A stretch of 64,000 nucleotides of DNA from Chitinophagaceae bacterium (GTDB lineage: Bacteria > Bacteroidota > Bacteroidia > Chitinophagales > Chitinophagaceae), in the NCBI GenBank assembly GCA_016721085.1, contig JADKJI010000014.1:124001-188000 (forward strand), read 5' to 3'. How positions within the stretch are numbered: position 1 is the first letter of the stretch; each line of letters opens with the position of its first letter. Shown here piece by piece: positions 59,402 to 64,000 of this stretch. The notes beneath the pieces are model-generated. The model was not told the origin of the DNA and made no database searches. It saw only the letters and a program-made list of their open reading frames with translations. Made by a program: the position numbers and the translations under genes.

Positions 59402-59419
59402 AATATATTGTGAAAAGAG

Positions 59420-60370
59420 TTAACTCATCCAACCTGATAGCTTCAATAAGTCTACATTTCCACCACTAAGTATGATGCCAACTTTTTTTCCTTTAAAGAT
59501 TTCTGGGTTTCTTAGCACCGCAGCTAATGGTACTACGCAGCTGGGTTCAACTACTATTTTCATTCTTTCGTAAACCAATTTCAAGGCAGCTTTTATTTCA
59601 TCTTCACTAACTAATAATATGTCTTTCACATACGTCCATATAATCGGTAAGGTCTTATCACCTAAAGTGGTAAGCAATCCGTCGGCAATCGTATCAACGA
59701 ATGGTGCTTTTTCTATTTTACCGCTTTTGAAAGAAAGGATAGCATCTGCTGCGCCTTCAGGTTCGCCAGCATAAACACCTGTTGAAGGAGAAAAATAATG
59801 AGCGCTTAATGCAGTACCGCTCAGAAGACCTCCGCCACCTACTGGCGCCAATATGAAATCAAGTGCAGCGCAATCTTCAATTAATTCCTTTGCTGCCGTA
59901 GCTTGCCCTGTAATAACCCTGTCGTCATTGTACGGATGAATAAAGGCTGCACCTGTTTTGTCAACAATTTCTTGCAGCGTTGCTTCCCTAGCCGCCTGGT
60001 TAGGTGCACAGAAATGTACTTCGGCTCCATATCCTTTCACGGCATTCACTTTTACTGATGGAGAATTATCCGGCATCACTATATAGGCTTTTACCCCTGT
60101 TTGTCTGGCTGCGAATGCAATAGCCTGTGCATGATTGCCTGATGAATGAGTGGCAATTCCCTTGGACCTTTCTTCCGGGGTCAATGATAAAACAGCATTC
60201 ATTCCACCTCTTATTTTAAAAGCTCCGATTTTCTGGAAGTTCTCACATTTGAAGAAAAGAGAAGCCCCTGCCAATTGGTCAATGGTATTGCAGGTGAAGA
60301 TCGGTGTTCTGTGAATATAGGGTCGAATACGATCATGAGCTTCATTTATCTGTTGTGCTGTTATCCCCAT
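59420..60370 (-). CDS. Threonine/serine dehydratase (PLP-dependent)
   Basis: The product has 316 residues forming one fold-type II PLP domain. The PLP lysine is Lys52 in KIGAFKIRGGMNAV, the substrate loop is ATHSSGNHAQAIAFAA, and the phosphate-binding glycine loop is PVGGGGLLSGTALS. There is no ACT domain, so it is the short catabolic type (TdcB-like) or a serine racemase. It deaminates L-threonine to 2-oxobutyrate or L-serine to pyruvate. It is divergent from the ABC exporter and convergent with the glucan synthase; the frame is intact. Confidence 0.87.
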   Translation of the reverse strand: MGITAQQINEAHDRIRPYIHRTPIFTCNTIDQLAGASLFFKCENFQKIGAFKIRGGMNAVLSLTPEERSKGIATHSSGNHAQAIAFAARQTGVKAYIVMPDNSPSVKVNAVKGYGAEVHFCAPNQAAREATLQEIVDKTGAAFIHPYNDDRVITGQATAAKELIEDCAALDFILAPVGGGGLLSGTALSAHYFSPSTGVYAGEPEGAADAILSFKSGKIEKAPFVDTIADGLLTTLGDKTLPIIWTYVKDILLVSEDEIKAALKLVYERMKIVVEPSCVVPLAAVLRNPEIFKGKKVGIILSGGNVDLLKLSGWMS

Positions 60371-60469
60371 AAAAGAATATTAATGCCCAAAAATATCTCT
60401 TTTCCTTTTATCCTTTTCTTATATGTTAGAAAGAGATGGCTTTGTTAACTTCGCCTAAATTTTTCCTTT

Positions 60470-62335
60470 TTGAAACATCTGAAACAGATAAATAAGTACT
60501 TCTGGAAATACCGGAAAAGGTTCCTTTTGGGATTCCTGTTTATTATCTGTTCCAATTATTTCAGGATACTGGCACCACAGCTTACAGGTTTTGTACTCGA
60601 TGCAGTTCAGATTGAGTTGTTACAGCAGAAAGAAAGTGAGGAGTTCAAGAAATTGGAAAAAAACGTTGCAGTTAAAGAAGCGAGATATGATGTTTTAGTA
60701 AAAGCAGTTACCGATAATATACGTTCCAGGCAAATGGGGTTTGGAAGCAAGGTGTTGCTTTGTGGTATTACATTACTGGGACTCGCCTTATTAGGTGGCT
60801 TCTTTATGTTCCTGATGCGGCAGACTATTATTGTTATGAGCCGGCATATAGAATTTGACCAGAAGAATGAGGTATACCAGCATTATCAGTTGCTGGATAC
60901 TAATTTTTACAAACAACATAGTACGGGTGATTTGATGAACCGTATTTCTGAAGATGTTAGCCGGGTAAGGATGTACACAGGACCGGCCCTCATGTACTTT
61001 ATCAATCTGGCAGCAACCATTGGATTTAGTGTCTATTTCATGGTGAGTACCCAACCAATGCTTACTCTTTATGTTTTGGCGCCACTTCCCTTATTGGCTA
61101 TTACTATCTATTATGTGAACAATATCATTCACAAGAAAAGTGAGCGAATACAGGCTTTGTTGTCTGATCTTACAACAAATGCACAAGAGTCCTATTCAGG
61201 TATCAGGGTTATCAAATCTTTTGTACAGGAAAAGGCGATGAAATTCTTTTTCAATAAGAATAGCGAAGACTACAAGAACAATGCCCTTGGATTGGCAAAG
61301 ATGGAAGCCATTTATTTCCCTTCTATGTCTTTACTTATCGGATTAAGTACGTTGGTTACAATCATGGTAGGTGGACTATACGCAATCAGGGAAGAGCATG
61401 GGGTAACAGTAGGCACCATTGCAGAGTTTGTGTTGTATGTGAACATGCTTACATTTCCAGTTAGTGCTATTGGCTGGACGGCCAGTATGATTCAAAGGGC
61501 GGCAGCTTCTCAAAAAAGGATCAATGAATTCTTACTTACAAAGCCAGCCATACCGGTTGCTGAAAAACCTATTGCACACAAGGTTTCAGGTGATATAAAA
61601 TTTGAAAACGTAAGTTTTGTTTATCCAAATACAGGAATAAAAGCGGTTGTTGACTTCCAGTTGAACATAAAGCCTGGTTCTAAGGTGGCTATTATTGGAC
61701 ATACCGGTAGTGGTAAAACAACCATTGCCCAACTGTTATTGCGATTATATGATCCAACAGAAGGCAGGATATTGATTGATGGAGAACCATTAAAAGAATT
61801 GGATCTTTCAGTATTAAGAAGGCAGATCAGTTATGTGCCACAGGATGTTTTCCTTTTCAGTGATACGGTTGCTGAGAATATAGCATTTGGGCTTGAAACT
61901 ACTGATATGAAAAGGGTTCATGAAGCAGCGGCCTTTGCCAGTGTGGAAAAGGAAATCGATGGATTTTCGGAAAAATACGATACCAGAATAGGAGAAAGGG
62001 GAGTGACACTAAGCGGTGGACAAAAACAACGAATTTCAATTGCCCGGGCACTAGCAAAAGATCCCCAGATTGTAATATTTGATGACTGTCTCAGTGCAGT
62101 AGATACTAAGACTGAAAAAGACATATTGAGCAATCTGAACCGCTTTCTTCACGATAAAACAGCTATAATAATAACACACCGCATATTTTCGCTTATTGAG
62201 TTTGACCAGATTATAGTGCTTGATGAAGGGAAGATTATTGAGAGGGGCACCCATCAGGACTTACTGGCAATGGACGGATATTACAGGTTTTTGTACGAGC
62301 AACAGAGGCAGGAAAAGGAAAGTTCTGCATCCTGA
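60470..62335 (+). CDS. MsbA-type ABC exporter (fused membrane and ATPase domains)
   Basis: The product has 621 residues from a TTG start (MKHLKQINKYFWKYRKRF). Six membrane helices lie within about 15-330, with the coupling segment NSEDYKNNALGLAKMEA. The ABC domain has all motifs: Walker A GHTGSGKTT, Q-loop YVPQDVFLFSD, signature LSGGQKQR, Walker B VIFDDCLSAVD and the switch His in IIITHRIFS. It is a homodimeric exporter, perhaps of lipids or glycans. It might export the product of the neighbouring glucan synthase, as Cgt/NdvA does in alphaproteobacteria, but the two are separated by an oppositely oriented gene, so that is speculative. Confidence 0.88.
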   Translation: MKHLKQINKYFWKYRKRFLLGFLFIICSNYFRILAPQLTGFVLDAVQIELLQQKESEEFKKLEKNVAVKEARYDVLVKAVTDNIRSRQMGFGSKVLLCGITLLGLALLGGFFMFLMRQTIIVMSRHIEFDQKNEVYQHYQLLDTNFYKQHSTGDLMNRISEDVSRVRMYTGPALMYFINLAATIGFSVYFMVSTQPMLTLYVLAPLPLLAITIYYVNNIIHKKSERIQALLSDLTTNAQESYSGIRVIKSFVQEKAMKFFFNKNSEDYKNNALGLAKMEAIYFPSMSLLIGLSTLVTIMVGGLYAIREEHGVTVGTIAEFVLYVNMLTFPVSAIGWTASMIQRAAASQKRINEFLLTKPAIPVAEKPIAHKVSGDIKFENVSFVYPNTGIKAVVDFQLNIKPGSKVAIIGHTGSGKTTIAQLLLRLYDPTEGRILIDGEPLKELDLSVLRRQISYVPQDVFLFSDTVAENIAFGLETTDMKRVHEAAAFASVEKEIDGFSEKYDTRIGERGVTLSGGQKQRISIARALAKDPQIVIFDDCLSAVDTKTEKDILSNLNRFLHDKTAIIITHRIFSLIEFDQIIVLDEGKIIERGTHQDLLAMDGYYRFLYEQQRQEKESSAS

Positions 62336-62480
62336 CAGGCAAAGAATGGCCTTAAATTGTGTTTTTCAGCATATTATCCTTCTAAATAACTAATCATAAA
62401 TTTTGCTGATTCGAAAACAATCTTAATATTTGTGACTGCTTTTTAACCAAGAATTGTAAACTGAAAAAAAACTAACTACT

Positions 62481-62927
62481 GTGGCGTACGAAAACAACGA
62501 CAAAAGAATGGAAAGTGTTTACAGCAAGAGGATCAGGGCCGGTAAGCGCAGAACCTATTTCTTTGATGTGAGAGCAACCCGTGGAAATGATTACTACATC
62601 ACTATTACGGAAAGCAGAAAAAAATTCAACGAGAACGGTTACGACAGGCACAAGATTTTCCTTTACAAGGAAGATTTCAATAAATTCCTGAAGGCATTAA
62701 CTGAAGCTGTTGATTATGTGAAGACCGACCTGATGCCAGATTTCGATTTTGATGCATTCAACCATGACCAATTGGAAGGTGAAGAAGGTGGTGAAATGGG
62801 AGGAGAATCTGCTGCTGAATATAGCAGTCCTGCTCCAGCCGCTGCGCAGCACCAGCACCAGTTGTTTCTGAGCCAAGCACGCCAACAGCTTCTTCCGATG
62901 CAACTGAAGAAGTGGACAAATGGTAAA
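62481..62927 (+). CDS. DUF3276 PUR-type nucleic-acid-binding protein, one frameshift near the end
   Basis: It starts at GTG 62481 (MAYENNDKRMESVYSKRI). The PUR-like domain has AGKRRTYFFDVRATRGNDYY and RHKIFLYKEDFNKFLKALTEA, as in the single-stranded DNA/RNA-binding DUF3276 proteins of Bacteroidota. The Ala/Pro-rich tail breaks at 62842-62846, where one C is missing. The uncorrected frame runs to 62978 through the terminator. The corrected frame reads PAAAAPAPVVSEPSTPTA and ends EEVDKW at 62927, the usual family ending. The corrected length is about 148 residues. Confidence 0.87.
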
Positions 62928-62944
62928 AAGATATTTTTGATAGT

Positions 62945-62970
62945 AAAACCCTCCATCCGGAGGGTTTTTT
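62945..62970 (+). terminator. Rho-independent terminator
   Basis: AAACCCTCC-AT-CCGGAGGGTTTTTT lies 18 bp after the corrected DUF3276 stop. The uncorrected frame would run through it, which supports the correction. Confidence 0.85.
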
Positions 62971-63059
62971 CGTATTAACAATTGAGGATAACTCGTAGTA
63001 CCAAACATCAGAGAGTATTTTCTAACTTTACTATTAGCCAAAACCATTAAACATCTGCT

Positions 63060-64000
63060 ATGAAAAAAAGCCTCTTACTACTGGTACTTATAATTCCAGT
63101 AATGTTTCTGTTTTTACCTAAGAAAAAAACAGACCTGATAACTGTAACTAAACCGGTTCATGTTTCTCTTGCAAAAGAGAATGAAGAAGCTGAATCGGAT
63201 GCAATGGATCAACTGATGAAGCAAAACTTCAACATGACAAGAGATCCGGCATTGAATAGTATTCCCAAAGAAAGACTTATTGAAGGTGCTGAAAGAATGA
63301 AAGCTATGACCCTCAGCGCCCAAAGCCCGCAATCAATGGTGTGGTCTGAAAGAGGACCTAACAATATTGGTGGCAGGGTAAGGACTTTGCTTTTTGACAA
63401 ATCTGATGCAACTGGAAATACAGTATTAGTTGCAGGTGTTTCAGGAGGAATATTCCGAACCACAAATTTTAAAAACGCATCACCTAGCTATACTCCAGTC
63501 AATAACTTATTGGGTAGTTTGTCTATCAGCGCTATGGCACAAGACCCAAGACCAGGTTCAAATAATATCATGTATGCGGGAACGGGAGAGGGTTATTTTA
63601 ATCTGGATGATTCAAGAGGAATTGGGATTTATAAAAGTACCAATAATGGACTCACCTGGTCAATATTAACTTTTACAACATCGCCTGCTGCAAACGCCTC
63701 TAATTTTGATTATGTTCAGCGTATAGTTGTAGATAATAGTGGCAATGTGTATGCTGCTTGCAGAAGTCGTTTTTGTAATCGTGGTGGACTATGGAAATCG
63801 ACTGATGGAGGTACTAGTTGGGCTAGAGTTATTGGAACATCAACAGGTTCTTGTGGCACTTCAGTTGATTTAAATGCAAATGATGTTGAAATTGCAGCAA
63901 ATGGTGATGTGTATGCCACTGTAGGTGTATTTACAACCGGAAAAATATTCCGTTCAGATGCATCTGTTCATTTAGCCAATACCGGTAATGCAGGTACCTT
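63060..64000 (+). CDS. Secreted BNR/sortilin-like repeat protein (C-terminus beyond window edge)
   Basis: The frame is open from ATG 63060 to the window end, giving at least 313 residues. An N-terminal signal (MKKSLLLLVLIIPVMFLF) is followed by a short pro-like region. Then come beta-propeller repeats of the BNR/Asp-box type: GIFRTTNFKNA, GIGIYKSTNNGLTWS and GGLWKSTDGGTSWARV. Bacteroidota proteins of this plan are usually exported by the type IX system with a C-terminal sorting tail, which would lie past the window. The ligand or activity is unknown. Confidence 0.82.
   Translation, partial: MKKSLLLLVLIIPVMFLFLPKKKTDLITVTKPVHVSLAKENEEAESDAMDQLMKQNFNMTRDPALNSIPKERLIEGAERMKAMTLSAQSPQSMVWSERGPNNIGGRVRTLLFDKSDATGNTVLVAGVSGGIFRTTNFKNASPSYTPVNNLLGSLSISAMAQDPRPGSNNIMYAGTGEGYFNLDDSRGIGIYKSTNNGLTWSILTFTTSPAANASNFDYVQRIVVDNSGNVYAACRSRFCNRGGLWKSTDGGTSWARVIGTSTGSCGTSVDLNANDVEIAANGDVYATVGVFTTGKIFRSDASVHLANTGNAGT

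Overview
ORGANISM. The window looks like a chromosomal segment of a Bacteroidota bacterium, most likely family Chitinophagaceae. Evidence: several secreted proteins with type IX (Por) sorting tails, an HU-CCDC81/SPOR-type envelope protein, a DUF3276 PUR-type nucleic-acid-binding protein, menaquinone made through the futalosine route (MqnE), and promoters of the TTTG-N19-TAnnTTTG type, seen in perfect form in front of tRNA-Ser. There is no plasmid, phage, transposase or CRISPR signal. LAYOUT. 1-13 kb: end of a GMC oxidoreductase, a ChbG-like deacetylase, a broken type I pullulanase, two paralogous secreted proteins of unknown family (5.3 and 10.6 kb), a DUF1080 hydrolase, a TlpA-like thiol oxidoreductase, an APC permease, a cupin and an HU/SPOR protein. 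13-26 kb: FKBP isomerase, L-serine dehydratase, an ABC-HlyD-TolC export set, mqnE, a 1237-residue type IX cargo protein, a nucleoside permease with an internal deletion, and thioredoxin. 26-43 kb: dnaE, an NlpC/P60 lipoprotein, a flippase, a peptide-use group (M1 peptidase, peptide-binding lipoprotein, M24 peptidase), msrA, mutS2, a CBS protein and tRNA-Ser. 43.6-50.2 kb: a sulfur cluster with a TauE/SafE exporter, two MBL-rhodanese (persulfide dioxygenase-like) proteins, two single-domain rhodaneses, YgaP-like membrane proteins, a diheme TsdA-like cytochrome and a thioredoxin. 50.7-59.4 kb: one giant cyclic beta-1,2-glucan synthase-like gene. 59.4-64 kb: threonine dehydratase, an MsbA-type ABC exporter, DUF3276 and the start of a BNR-repeat secreted protein. 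MAIN FINDINGS. (1) The sulfur genes appear to form a regulon. Palindromes GTGA-N6-TCAC lie in front of the TauE, first MBL-rhodanese and thioredoxin genes, each exactly 22 nt upstream of a YAnnTTTG -7 box. A weaker fourth copy with the same spacing precedes the second MBL-rhodanese gene. This is the geometry of a class II CRP/FNR-type activator. (2) Gaps between genes up to about 43 kb carry a set of long hairpins whose arms are tandem repeats of 7, 8 or 9 bp. The unit differs from element to element but the architecture is shared, and none is visible after 43.2 kb. (3) Thirteen genes are interrupted by about 18 single-base indels, mostly lost bases in short homopolymers, including in dnaE. 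This points to consensus sequence errors rather than decay. I give such genes their full extent. A tolC stop codon and a nupC deletion are of a different kind.
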